This document shows positions 26,056 to 36,069 of a DNA stretch of 64,000 nucleotides, one piece after another. Position 1 is the first letter of the stretch. Every line of letters starts with the position of its first letter. This DNA comes from Emticicia sp. C21. Lineage in GTDB: Bacteria; Bacteroidota; Bacteroidia; Cytophagales; Spirosomataceae. Both the position numbers and the translations under genes were made by a program. Location: contig NZ_QVMT01000001.1 in NCBI RefSeq assembly GCF_003418935.1, positions 784,063 to 848,062 of the forward strand, in the 5' to 3' direction. A model generated the notes under the pieces. That model did not search any database and was not told the origin of the DNA. It was given only the letters and a program-made list of their open reading frames with translations.

Positions 26056-27222
26056 ATGCTTTCCGTTGAACTCCAGTTTTTGATAGAGTGTTGCAAAATA
26101 AGCCTCTTACAAGCACCTGTTACTAAGCTTCTAGACATTATTGAAAACCATAAAGTTAACTGGGAGAAGCTGTATAAAATGCTTGCCTATCATAGCATCA
26201 GACCAACGGTATATTCGGCGCTAAAAGGAATTACATCAGAAAAAATCAATGCTGACTTCTTTAGCCTCCTAAATCAGGAAGTAAAAATAAAAAGTGCACA
26301 TAGTTTATTTATGTCGGCTGAGCTGACCCGAATTCAGAAACTTTTTAGTGAGCATCAGATTCCCTTTATTCCTTATAAAGGGCTCACCTGGAGCAAGATT
26401 TTATACAAAAAATCTTTCAGAGAGGGGGCTGACATGGATTTTCTGATTGATAGAAATAAAGTTTTTGAGGCACTGCACCTATTGAAAAAAGATGGTTACG
26501 AGCTAGGACATTTATCAGAATATACTAAAAAATATACCCCCGAAGATTTACTGAAAGCATTAATTGAAACAGAACGGGTTGAAATGCCTTTGGTTAAAGA
26601 AAATGCCTTTAAGTATATATTTAAATTTGACTTCCACTGGGAATTAGTGATGAAACCCTTCAGCTACGGCTTCGCTACCAGCGAGTTATTTACTGATAAA
26701 TTTGATGAACAGGAAAGGATGCTGCTAATCATTATTTTACATAATGGTAAAAAAGAAGCGTGGACAAAACTGAAATATATTTCAGACTTACTATGTTTCG
26801 TTGATCAGTATGGTCAGGATTTTAACTGGGATTTATTCCTTGAAAAACTTAACAACTATTCTATCGAAAAAAGCTTATTTAAGGGTTTGGCGCTGATCAA
26901 TTTTTTCGTCCCTATAGCAGATCTCACTACTTTTAATAGAGCAATACCAGAATATGATGCATTAAATATTTCTTTCTGGGAAGAAGCCATTCCTTATGAA
27001 ATAAGTAAAAAAGCGAGAATTAATTTTTTCAGATTAAAGTTTAGTTATCACAAAAACATAAAAGAATCTTACTATTGCATTACTAATTTTATGAGATACC
27101 TGTCTTATCCCAACCCTAGTGGAAACAGATTGATTGTGTTTCCTGCATCGTATAAATTATTAAATCTGTCAAGCTCACTCTTGAGTTACCTTTATTTCAA
27201 TACGTTTAATAGAAAAAATTAA
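26056..27222 (+). CDS. nucleotidyltransferase-family protein (NTP_transf_5)
   Basis: 388 aa. N-terminal half: helical bundle, then the nucleotidyltransferase core with 'IPFIPYKGLTW', and 'FREGADMDFLID' giving the paired acidic residues D126 and D128 that bind metal in this fold. The C-terminal half is helical and ends with the hydrophobic 'LLNLSSSLLSYLYFNTF'. Family members (PF14907) occur in lasso-peptide and HPr-rel loci next to HprK-like kinases and PqqD proteins; the modification is not settled. Last gene of the precursor operon, 125 bp after peptide 3. Confidence 0.85.
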   Translation: MLSVELQFLIECCKISLLQAPVTKLLDIIENHKVNWEKLYKMLAYHSIRPTVYSALKGITSEKINADFFSLLNQEVKIKSAHSLFMSAELTRIQKLFSEHQIPFIPYKGLTWSKILYKKSFREGADMDFLIDRNKVFEALHLLKKDGYELGHLSEYTKKYTPEDLLKALIETERVEMPLVKENAFKYIFKFDFHWELVMKPFSYGFATSELFTDKFDEQERMLLIIILHNGKKEAWTKLKYISDLLCFVDQYGQDFNWDLFLEKLNNYSIEKSLFKGLALINFFVPIADLTTFNRAIPEYDALNISFWEEAIPYEISKKARINFFRLKFSYHKNIKESYYCITNFMRYLSYPNPSGNRLIVFPASYKLLNLSSSLLSYLYFNTFNRKN

Positions 27223-27358
27223 TCCATATATCCTCATTATTTGCCGTTAGTTGATTAAATGCTACTAATCAGCCTTTTTTATTTTTTTTATCCTCAGAAG
27301 AATTTTATTTTCGTTAGTCCAAATCCGCTCTCATAGTTAATCATTCAATCGCAGATTC

Positions 27359-28606
27359 ATGATAAAATTTTTCTTTTTAGCATTTGAGAGTTTCCGGTTT
27401 GCCTGGCAGGCGCTCAGGTCTAATTTATTCCGTACAATGCTCTCTTTAATGGGTGTAACGGTAGGTATTTTCTCTATTATAGGCGTGCTCACCATGGTAG
27501 ATTCGCTAGAAGCCAACATTAAAAATAGCCTTAATTCTATTGGTACAAATGTAATTTATGTACAAAAATGGCCCTGGTTATTTACTAATGGCGATTACCC
27601 GTGGTGGAAATACTTTATGCGTCCGGAGCCTAAATATAATGAATTTAAGTATCTGCGAGAAAATCTGGAACATGCGCAGGCAGGTGCCATGATGGATTTT
27701 GCTGGGGATGTAACCTGCCGTAAAGGTAGTAATAGTATCAATGCTTTGTGTCAGGGCATTACCTATGAGTTTAATGAAATCACAGAAGTACCGATTGTTA
27801 ATGGACGTTATTTTGCCTCTCAGGAAATAGAATCAGGGAAAAATGTAGCCGTATTAGGTGCTGAAATTGCTGATGCATTATTCCAGGATACTGATCCGAT
27901 TGGAAAAACATTTAAAATGAAAGGGCAGAATATTACTGTGATTGGGGTGCAGGAAAGGAAAGGTAAACAGATTGCCGATTTTGGTGGAGAGCCAGACCAG
28001 AAAGTAATTATTCCGTTCTTATCTCATAAAAGAATCTTTTCTTCCGGCGAATTGACTGGCGATATTGTTTTTAAAGGTTATGAGGGAGATGAAGGGCTTT
28101 TTGAATTGGAGGGTGAAATAACAGGCTTATTACGTACCAAAAGAGGTTTACGACCTACTCAGGAAGATAGTTTTGCTCTGAACCGCCCTGAGGCGGCCGC
28201 AGCCATGCTGGGTCAGTTATTCAGTACATTACGTGTCAGTGGGTTTGTTATCGGTATTTTTGCTTTATTAATTGGTGGATTCGGTATTGCTAATATTATG
28301 TTCGTGACAGTAAAAGAACGCACCAATATTATTGGTATTCAGAAATCACTTGGTGCTAAAAACTACTTTATTCTATTTCAGTTCTTATTTGAGTCTATAT
28401 TCCTTTGTGTTGTAGGTGGGCTTTTCGGACTCTTACTGGTATATATTTTAAGTTTCTTGCCTTTAGGCTCCTTAGATATTATTTTAAGCTACGGCAATAT
28501 TATTCTGGGGATTGGTGTCTCTAGTACTATTGGTATACTTTTCGGTATTATACCTGCCTGGCAGGCTGCCCGTTTAGACCCTGTAATTGCCATCAGAAGT
28601 AAATAA
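27359..28606 (+). CDS. ABC transporter permease, MacB/FtsX type
   Basis: 415 aa. Seen: an N-terminal basic helix and TM1 ('LSLMGVTVGIFSIIGVLTMVD'), a large periplasmic MacB-type domain (residues about 45-290), then three TMs with 'MFVTVKERTNIIGIQKSLGAK' and the C-terminal 'IPAWQAARLDPVIAIRSK', all signatures of FtsX/MacB permeases. No ATPase or membrane-fusion partner lies next to it. It could export the peptides of the preceding locus, but this family is also found as a stand-alone gene near tsaB, so the link is open. The 136-bp gap to the nucleotidyltransferase holds no clear promoter. Confidence 0.88.
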   Translation: MIKFFFLAFESFRFAWQALRSNLFRTMLSLMGVTVGIFSIIGVLTMVDSLEANIKNSLNSIGTNVIYVQKWPWLFTNGDYPWWKYFMRPEPKYNEFKYLRENLEHAQAGAMMDFAGDVTCRKGSNSINALCQGITYEFNEITEVPIVNGRYFASQEIESGKNVAVLGAEIADALFQDTDPIGKTFKMKGQNITVIGVQERKGKQIADFGGEPDQKVIIPFLSHKRIFSSGELTGDIVFKGYEGDEGLFELEGEITGLLRTKRGLRPTQEDSFALNRPEAAAAMLGQLFSTLRVSGFVIGIFALLIGGFGIANIMFVTVKERTNIIGIQKSLGAKNYFILFQFLFESIFLCVVGGLFGLLLVYILSFLPLGSLDIILSYGNIILGIGVSSTIGILFGIIPAWQAARLDPVIAIRSK

Positions 28607-28628
28607 ATTCCAATTTTTCGATACTTTC

Positions 28629-28677
28629 TTACACGATTGAGTAATTTTGCCCTTTCAAAAATTGCTCAATCGTGTAA
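28629..28677. repeat. 20-bp inverted repeat ending on the tsaB start codon, AGTGATT-word family, copy d
   Basis: Left arm 28629-28648 begins TTACACGATTGAG; right arm 28658-28677 ends CTCAATCGTGTAA; 19 of 20 positions pair, loop of 9 nt. The last A of the right arm is the A of the tsaB ATG, so a folded mRNA would bury the start. Confidence 0.85.
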
Positions 28678-29375
28678 TGGCTATTATTCTCAGTATCGAA
28701 ACTTCTACTAAAGGATGTTCAACCGCTATCCATCAGGATGACCAATTGCTGGCCTTGAGCGAGTTATTCCATGAAAAATCTTCTTCCGGAATGCTCACTA
28801 CTTTAATTCAGCATGTTGTAAAAGTTTCCGGTCTTGAATTTTCCAATCTTGATGCCATTGCAGTAGCCAAAGGCCCCGGCTCTTATACAGGCTTACGAAT
28901 TGGCGTTTCTACCGCCAAAGGTCTATGTTTTACACTTGATAAACCTTTACTTGCTGTGAATACCCTACAAGCTTTAGCTTGGCAGATTCATAGTATAGTG
29001 CAATCAGTTAGTGGCAATGAAATGCTTTGCCCTATGCTTGATGCGCGCCGTATGGAAGTCTATTGTGCTTTATATAGGGCAGATACATTAGAGCAAGTCT
29101 CTCCTACTGAAGCGAAAATCATTGACGAAAATTCGTTTGCAGAGATATTAGAAACGCAGAAAATTATCTTCTTTGGCGATGGGGCAGCTAAGTGTAAGGA
29201 TGTTTTAGGAAAATATACTAATGCGGTTTTCTTAGAGCAAACCATCAATCCATCAGCGAAGGGAATTGGTATTCTGGCCTACGAAGCTTATCGGAATAAT
29301 CAATTTGAAAATGTAGCAGATTTTGAGCCTTACTATTTAAAGGAGTTTATGGCTACTACGCCCAAGAAGGTGTAA
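28677..29375 (+). CDS. tsaB: tRNA threonylcarbamoyladenosine biosynthesis protein TsaB
   Basis: 232 aa. TsaB forms the complex with TsaD and TsaE that adds t6A to ANN-decoding tRNAs. Seen: 'ILSIETSTKGCSTAIHQ' at the N-terminus, 'DAIAVAKGPGSYTGLRIGVST' (the Gly-rich ATP-like loop, in the pieces 'KGPGSYTGLR' and 'AKGLCFTL'), and 'MLDARRMEVYCALY'. Start at 28677 (MAIILSIETS) puts the conserved beta strand at residue 3; an upstream ATG at 28647 lies inside the left arm of a hairpin and has no homology. Confidence 0.93.
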   Translation: MAIILSIETSTKGCSTAIHQDDQLLALSELFHEKSSSGMLTTLIQHVVKVSGLEFSNLDAIAVAKGPGSYTGLRIGVSTAKGLCFTLDKPLLAVNTLQALAWQIHSIVQSVSGNEMLCPMLDARRMEVYCALYRADTLEQVSPTEAKIIDENSFAEILETQKIIFFGDGAAKCKDVLGKYTNAVFLEQTINPSAKGIGILAYEAYRNNQFENVADFEPYYLKEFMATTPKKV

Positions 29376-29573
29376 AAAACATAGGATCTGCGTGGCACCC
29401 GCGGCGGCGTCCGGCCTATACTCCGACTAGAAAGGGCGTGTCATGCTTAAGCACTCAGAGATGGATCTGCCGAGATTAATCAATAGAATACTAACTCCAA
29501 AAGTAAGCGTGCCACACCCATATTCTTTCGAGTAGAGGCGTGGCACGCTAGAAGAAAATCCTTGCTAAATATT
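29376..29573. other. GC-rich intergenic island with GTGGCAC words
   Basis: About 200 bp between tsaB and the S41 protease, with stretches far richer in GC than its surroundings. GCGTGGCAC-like words occur near 29390, 29436 (GCGTGTCATGC), 29507 (reversed) and 29539. AGCGTGCCAC at 29506-29515 and GTGGCACGCT at 29540-29549 form a 10-bp inverted repeat. 'GGATCTGC' occurs twice. No ORF. Possible remnant of a repeat or an RNA; a weak two-way terminator is also possible. Confidence 0.5.
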
Positions 29574-31226
29574 TTATTTCCCTCCTTTCAGAATGGACTG
29601 ATATTTTGGCATATCTTTAAATAACTTCAAGGCCTCCTGTACTTCTTTATCACGCTCGAATGAAACAAATTTCATGGCTTTCTGATAGTAGTAACGGCTT
29701 AGAATCTCTGCCTCCAGTTGTTCTTTAATATCTGCCTTATTTTTTATCAAATCCTGTTGTTTGCTTTGGCTGATTTTATCTCTCAATGATTTTAAATTCT
29801 CTTGCACTGCATCCAGGCTGTTTTCTTTCTTAGCCGAAGCTTCCAAGTTGTCCAGACTTTTTTCCATAGAGGTAGAATAAGTAAAGTCTCTGGTTTTTAA
29901 CCAAGTCGTAAAGTCTTGATAGTCTGAGTCTTTCAAAGAGAATTTCTCTTGAGGTTTTTCGTTAGCATGCTCAAAATAATACTTAGTTGCATAGTCAAAA
30001 ATTACATTTTTTGCCAATAAGTTTGCTGTGACCGAAGCCATAGCTGGCACTTCTGTTTTAATATCAGGGTCAATGCCGCCGCCATCATATACCGTACGAC
30101 CATTTTTGGTTTTAAAAGCAGTTTTCAAAGAATCCGGCACTTTACCTACACTACCATCCGCGTTTCTGTGGCTATAATCCAAAGCCTGAATACAACGTCC
30201 ACTCGGGATGTAGTATTTAGCAGTCGTGATTTTCATTTTGGTATTATAAGTCAAATCGCGAGTGGTTTGTACCAATCCTTTACCAAATGAACGTTGACCG
30301 ATAATTACGGCACGGTCATAATCCTGCAAAGTACCACTCACAATTTCAGAAGCCGAAGCACTCATGCTATTTACCAGCACCACAATAGGAATTTCCGTAT
30401 CCATCGGGTTTTCCATTGATGTAAACTTCTTATTCCAGTCAGCTACCTTACCTCTGGTTTCTACAATCAGTTGGTCTTTTGGTAAAAACACATTACAGAT
30501 TTCAACCGACATATTTAATAAACCACCCGGATTGCCTCTCAAATCAAAAATAAGCTTTTTCATTCCTGCAGCCTTTAACTCGCTGAAAGCTGATTTTACT
30601 TCCTTGGCAGCAGTTGCGGTAAAGTCGTTTAGCTGAATGTATCCGACTTCATCGTTAACCATGCCTGAGTGAGGTACGTTCAATGTTTTCACAATATCAC
30701 GGCCTACCACTAAATCGATTGGAGAGTTTTGTCCATAGCGTTTAATCTGCATTTTCACTGTAGTGCCGGTTTGTCCTTTCATCAAACGTCCCATATCTAC
30801 GCCTTTACGAGAAACCACGTCTACACCATCTACTTTCAATATTTCATCACCAATCTTCATTCCGGCTTTATCGGCAGGCGAACCTTCGTAAATCATTACT
30901 ACCAGGTGTTTGTTGTTCTGGTGCGACACTGTGGCCCCAATACCATTGTATTTGCCGGTAGCCATCGTCATATAGTCTTCAATATCATCTTCCGGATAGA
31001 AATTCGTATAGGGGTCGAGTTGTTTCAACATCGACTCAATACTCAATCTCATGGCCTTGTTCGGATTGATTTCGTCAACATAATAAGCGTTCAGTTCTTT
31101 AAACATCGTAGCGAAAATATCGAGGTTCTTAGCTATTTCAAAATAGCGGTCGTCGTATTTAAACGCCACAAAAGGAATGGCCAGAAAAATGAAAATAATG
31201 ATGGAAAACTTACGGATACGTTTCAT
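29574..31226 (-). CDS. S41 family C-terminal processing peptidase
   Basis: 550 aa, with an N-terminal signal-anchor helix (residues 6-21). Periplasmic serine protease with a Ser/Lys dyad and a PDZ domain. Seen: PDZ 'GIGATVSHQNNKHLVVM' and 'GSPADKAGMKIGDEILKVDG' (in the pieces 'SPADKAGMKIGDEIL', residues about 117-131), the catalytic Ser in 'NSMSASASEIVSG' (residues 287-299), and Lys in 'GQRSFGKGLVQ' (K316). The C-terminal 150 residues are helical, as in CtpA. Monocistronic, minus strand, divergent from nothing. Confidence 0.93.
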   Translation of the reverse strand: MKRIRKFSIIIFIFLAIPFVAFKYDDRYFEIAKNLDIFATMFKELNAYYVDEINPNKAMRLSIESMLKQLDPYTNFYPEDDIEDYMTMATGKYNGIGATVSHQNNKHLVVMIYEGSPADKAGMKIGDEILKVDGVDVVSRKGVDMGRLMKGQTGTTVKMQIKRYGQNSPIDLVVGRDIVKTLNVPHSGMVNDEVGYIQLNDFTATAAKEVKSAFSELKAAGMKKLIFDLRGNPGGLLNMSVEICNVFLPKDQLIVETRGKVADWNKKFTSMENPMDTEIPIVVLVNSMSASASEIVSGTLQDYDRAVIIGQRSFGKGLVQTTRDLTYNTKMKITTAKYYIPSGRCIQALDYSHRNADGSVGKVPDSLKTAFKTKNGRTVYDGGGIDPDIKTEVPAMASVTANLLAKNVIFDYATKYYFEHANEKPQEKFSLKDSDYQDFTTWLKTRDFTYSTSMEKSLDNLEASAKKENSLDAVQENLKSLRDKISQSKQQDLIKNKADIKEQLEAEILSRYYYQKAMKFVSFERDKEVQEALKLFKDMPKYQSILKGGK

Positions 31227-31337
31227 TTCTTTTCTATTTATTATAAAATTTTTATCAATCTAGGGCTCAAAAAAGCAACTATTACAAATTAACGCAAAAA
31301 CTTATCCAAAAGGTATCTGATTGTGATAAAAGGTAAA

Positions 31338-31853
31338 TTATTGCGTTGGCTTACCATAGTTTTTTGCCTCAAAACTCAACTTCTTTTTAGGCAAAGTTTG
31401 TCTTTTTACAATATAAAGATTATCAAAATCGGATTCTGGCAAATCTTTCGTCAAGGTATCTTTTTCATACAGGCCATTGACAATATGGCGAACCGTATTG
31501 CTATGCCCCACTACCAGTATATTTTTCCCTTCCAGTTTTTTCAAATCCTCAACAAATGGTTTCTGGTTTCTAGGGTCGTAGTTCTGAATACTTAAAGCCA
31601 TAGCATCTGCCAGCGGTTTACCTGTGTGGGTTGTTCTTAAATATTTAGTGGTGTATACAGCCGAGATTTTCTTACCAGCCAATAGGTTTTTCAATGTTTC
31701 AGCCCTTTCTTTTCCTGCTGCACTTAACTCTGGGTCAGCAGACGTGGTATCGACCTTTTCGCCATGACGTACAATGTAATAGGTTGAAGAAACAGGGCGG
31801 CTACAAGCAGATAAAAATAGTAAACAAAGCAATAAGTAAAGATAGTTTTTCAT
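31338..31853 (-). CDS. histidine phosphatase family lipoprotein
   Basis: 171 aa. Signal peptide with lipobox 'FLSAC' (C17). Seen: the catalytic 'YYIVRHGEKVD' (H30), the conserved Arg in 'TKYLRTTHTGKPLAD' and the second His in 'NILVVGHSNTVRHIV'. The protein would be an envelope phosphatase of the phosphoglycerate-mutase branch; substrate unknown. It is upstream of the S41 protease on the same strand with a 111-bp gap. Confidence 0.88.
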   Translation of the reverse strand: MKNYLYLLLCLLFLSACSRPVSSTYYIVRHGEKVDTTSADPELSAAGKERAETLKNLLAGKKISAVYTTKYLRTTHTGKPLADAMALSIQNYDPRNQKPFVEDLKKLEGKNILVVGHSNTVRHIVNGLYEKDTLTKDLPESDFDNLYIVKRQTLPKKKLSFEAKNYGKPTQ

Positions 31854-31954
31854 AAAATAATCAGGTGATTCGATTGGTGAAAAATAGGGATATTTTTAAG
31901 GGAAATAATGTTTTAAAATATATGGTTTTTACTGATAATCATTAGTTGAGAAAT

Positions 31955-31985
31955 TTCGATTTGTAGATAAAAAACCGTAACTTTA
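31955..31985 (+). promoter_or_regulatory. gyrB: possible gyrB promoter
   Basis: TTCG at 31955-31958, then 19 bp, then TAACTTTA (31978-31985), close to the Bacteroidota form TTTG-N19-TAnnTTTG. The leader to the gyrB start is about 95 nt. Confidence 0.4.
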
Positions 31986-32070
31986 CAACTAATTTATATT
32001 AATTAATGGTGAATATCAAATATCCTTTTTCAGGCACGATTAAACCATTGACAGTCAAGAGTTTACATAA

Positions 32071-34053
<1,983 letters not shown>

Positions 34054-34056
34054 GAA

Positions 34057-34176
34057 TTTAGTGAATGAGTGATTGAGCGAATTAGTGATTAAATTAATTC
34101 ACAATTATTGAGGAAAATAATATTTGAGATTTTATTTTTAATCACTCAATCACACATTCACTAAATCACTCAATAA
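34057..34176. repeat. large inverted repeat after gyrB, AGTGATT-word family, copy c
   Basis: Left arm 34057-34094 (TTTAGTGAATGAGTGATTGA...) and right arm 34136-34176 (...CACTAAATCACTCAAT) are reverse complements with a bulge of about 9 bases. The words AGTGATT, GAATTAGTGA and ATTGAGTGATT are shared with the elements near 10.1, 18.9 and 28.65 kb. Confidence 0.8.
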
Positions 34177-34214
34177 AAAAGCAGTTATCGGGTAATTCTG
34201 ATAACTGCTTTTTT
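34175..34214 (+). terminator. gyrB terminator
   Basis: Arms AAAAAAGCAGTTATC (34175-34189) and GATAACTGCTTTTTT (34200-34214), 15 bp, no mismatch, with a 10-nt loop and the T-run as part of the right arm. About 120 bp after the gyrB stop, beyond a separate inverted repeat. Confidence 0.92.
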
Positions 34215-34288
34215 ATTGGATATTTCAGCCGATTTTCAAGCCAGTCTCCCCATAATTTAATCATTTTCTGCCAGTATTACATTCTGCC

Positions 34289-34319
34289 TTTATGAGCGTT
34301 GATGCTTGCTATACTTTTG
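34289..34319 (+). promoter_or_regulatory. Bacteroidota-type promoter for the lipoprotein at 34.35 kb
   Basis: TTTA (34289-34292), 19 bp, TACTTTTG (34312-34319): exact spacing of the -33/-7 consensus. The lipoprotein ATG at 34353 is about 27 nt after the expected start of transcription. Confidence 0.65.
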
Positions 34320-34352
34320 TAGCATAAACACAAACAAAACAAAAACAACGCC

Positions 34353-34841
34353 ATGAAAAAACAAATCTTATTACTCGCTATTGTATTTGTATCTCTTTTA
34401 TCTGCTTGCAGCAAAAAAGGTGATGATGTTAACCCGGACGGACAATCTCCTGATGGACAAAATACCGCCAAAGCAGGATTCTATTGTAAAGTAGATGGGA
34501 AAGATTTCGCTCCTGATTTTGCCTATGCTACCTCAGTCATTACTGGTACTTATGGTATCTATGGTCTTTATAGTTCTACTTCCAACATTATCCATATTGA
34601 AGTTCCATTAAATGTAGGCAAAGGAACCCATAAAATTGATGATACTACTATCAAGGCCTATATGACGCTTGGCAAAACATCTGACCTTGAATATAGCACT
34701 ATTCATGGCGGAACAGGGACTTTAGTGATCACGGAAAAAGATGCCAAAGGTGTGAAAGGTACATTTTCTTTCACTATCAAAAATAGTAAAGGCACTCAAC
34801 TGCCTGTAAGCGCAGGGACATTTAATGTATTATTTAAATAA
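34353..34841 (+). CDS. lipoprotein, DUF6252-like
   Basis: 162 aa. Signal peptide with lipobox 'LLSAC' (C20), followed by a KKGDD linker and the Asn/Asp-rich 'NPDGQSPDGQN'. The body is beta-rich: 'FYCKVDGKDFAPDF' (a hallmark of DUF6252-type lipoproteins, which have a K-V-D/N-G pattern near the start), 'ITGTYGIYGLYSS', 'NVGKGTHKI', and 'GTLVITEKDAKGVKGTFSF', then the closing 'VSAGTFNVLF' strand. No known function. Own promoter and a 17-bp bidirectional terminator. Confidence 0.75.
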   Translation: MKKQILLLAIVFVSLLSACSKKGDDVNPDGQSPDGQNTAKAGFYCKVDGKDFAPDFAYATSVITGTYGIYGLYSSTSNIIHIEVPLNVGKGTHKIDDTTIKAYMTLGKTSDLEYSTIHGGTGTLVITEKDAKGVKGTFSFTIKNSKGTQLPVSAGTFNVLFK

Positions 34842-34854
34842 CATTAACAAACAT

Positions 34855-34891
34855 AACGACAAAGGGCAGGAGATTCCTGCCCTTTGTCGTT
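34855..34891. terminator. bidirectional terminator between lipoprotein and galK
   Basis: 17-bp perfect stem: AACGACAAAGGGCAGGA (34855-34871) and its complement (34875-34891), loop GAT, with TTT on the right. Serves both converging genes. Confidence 0.9.
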
Positions 34892-34911
34892 TTAAGATAT
34901 TTCATAAATCT

Positions 34912-36066
34912 TTAAATCTCCTCTACCCCATTGGTAATAGCCACTCTATAAGACTCTAATTTCTGCCCGAATTGTGATTCGTAAGCTTTGCCCATTTCAA
35001 CAAGAAAATCGTCTACAGCTTCTTTTTTTACCAGATTAATGGTACAGCCCCCAAAGCCGCCTCCCATCATTCTTGAACCCGCTACGGCTTCGTTATCTCT
35101 GGTTTGTTCAACCAGAAAGTCTAGTTCCTCGCAGCTTACTTCGTATAATTCACTTAATCCGTCATGAGTTTCGTACATTTTTTCTCCGAAGGCAACGAAA
35201 TCATCGTTCAATAAGTCTTTACAGGCTAGTTCTACCCGATTGATTTCTTCAACCACATATCTACAACGGTTATACACTATCTGAGGTAATTTATCTGCGT
35301 GGCTGCGTAGCATATGCATCGTAACATCTCTCAGGCTATCTACCTGCGGATAAGGCCCCTGCAAAATGCTGATCCCCTCTTCACATTCTGCTCTGCGCTT
35401 GTTGTATTCAGAATCTCCTAAATTATGCTTTACCCCTGAATTACATAAGATAATCGCATATGCTGAAGTATTGAACGGGAAATATTCGTAGCTCAAATCA
35501 CGGCAATCGAGCTTAATAACGGCTTTATCTTTCCCATGAATAGAAGCAAACATATCCATAATGCCACATTTTACACCAGCAAAATTATGTTCAGCCTGTT
35601 GCGCAGTCAAAGCTAAATCAATGCTCGATAGCTCAAATCCATACAGTTGATTGAGGGCAAAACCAATACCACTTTCTACTGCTGCGGAAGATGACAAACC
35701 TGCGCCTAAGGGTACATCTCCTCCGAAAACCACATTAAAACCCTGTGTTAGTTTATCATTGTTCTTGGTGATTTCGGCTACCATACCAATCAGGAAATTA
35801 GCCCAGCCTTTATCTGATTTCGTAAGATTGTCTAACGAGAACTCATAGGCGTCATCTAAATCATAGGCAAAGAGTTTAATAGTTCTATCGTCTCTTTTTG
35901 AAACGGCAAAATAGATTGCTTTATCGATGGCTGCTGGTAGTACAAAGCCATCGTTATAATCGGTATGCTCACCAATCAGGTTGATGCGCCCGGGGGCACG
36001 AACAATGATTTCAGGCGCTTGATTAAATAAGTCTGAGAACTTCTGCTTGATATTTTCTGAATACAT
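34912..36066 (-). CDS. galK: galactokinase
   Basis: 384 aa, normal length. Phosphorylates alpha-D-galactose to galactose-1-phosphate (Leloir pathway). Seen: the GHMP signature 'RAPGRINLIGEHTDYNDG' at the N-terminus, the ATP-binding 'GDVPLGAGLSSSAAVE', the catalytic Asp region 'GVKCGIMDMFASIHG', and the C-terminal 'GSRMMGGGFGGCTINLV'. Same strand as ppk1 with 3 bp between; they appear to be co-transcribed, with ppk1 first. No galT/galE in the window. Confidence 0.96.
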   Translation of the reverse strand: MYSENIKQKFSDLFNQAPEIIVRAPGRINLIGEHTDYNDGFVLPAAIDKAIYFAVSKRDDRTIKLFAYDLDDAYEFSLDNLTKSDKGWANFLIGMVAEITKNNDKLTQGFNVVFGGDVPLGAGLSSSAAVESGIGFALNQLYGFELSSIDLALTAQQAEHNFAGVKCGIMDMFASIHGKDKAVIKLDCRDLSYEYFPFNTSAYAIILCNSGVKHNLGDSEYNKRRAECEEGISILQGPYPQVDSLRDVTMHMLRSHADKLPQIVYNRCRYVVEEINRVELACKDLLNDDFVAFGEKMYETHDGLSELYEVSCEELDFLVEQTRDNEAVAGSRMMGGGFGGCTINLVKKEAVDDFLVEMGKAYESQFGQKLESYRVAITNGVEEI

Positions 36067-36069
36067 CTA

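Noticed and set aside
30729-31292. 187-codon frame opposite the S41 protease
   Set aside because: His/Phe-rich antisense translation, no motif, covers the conserved PDZ coding region.
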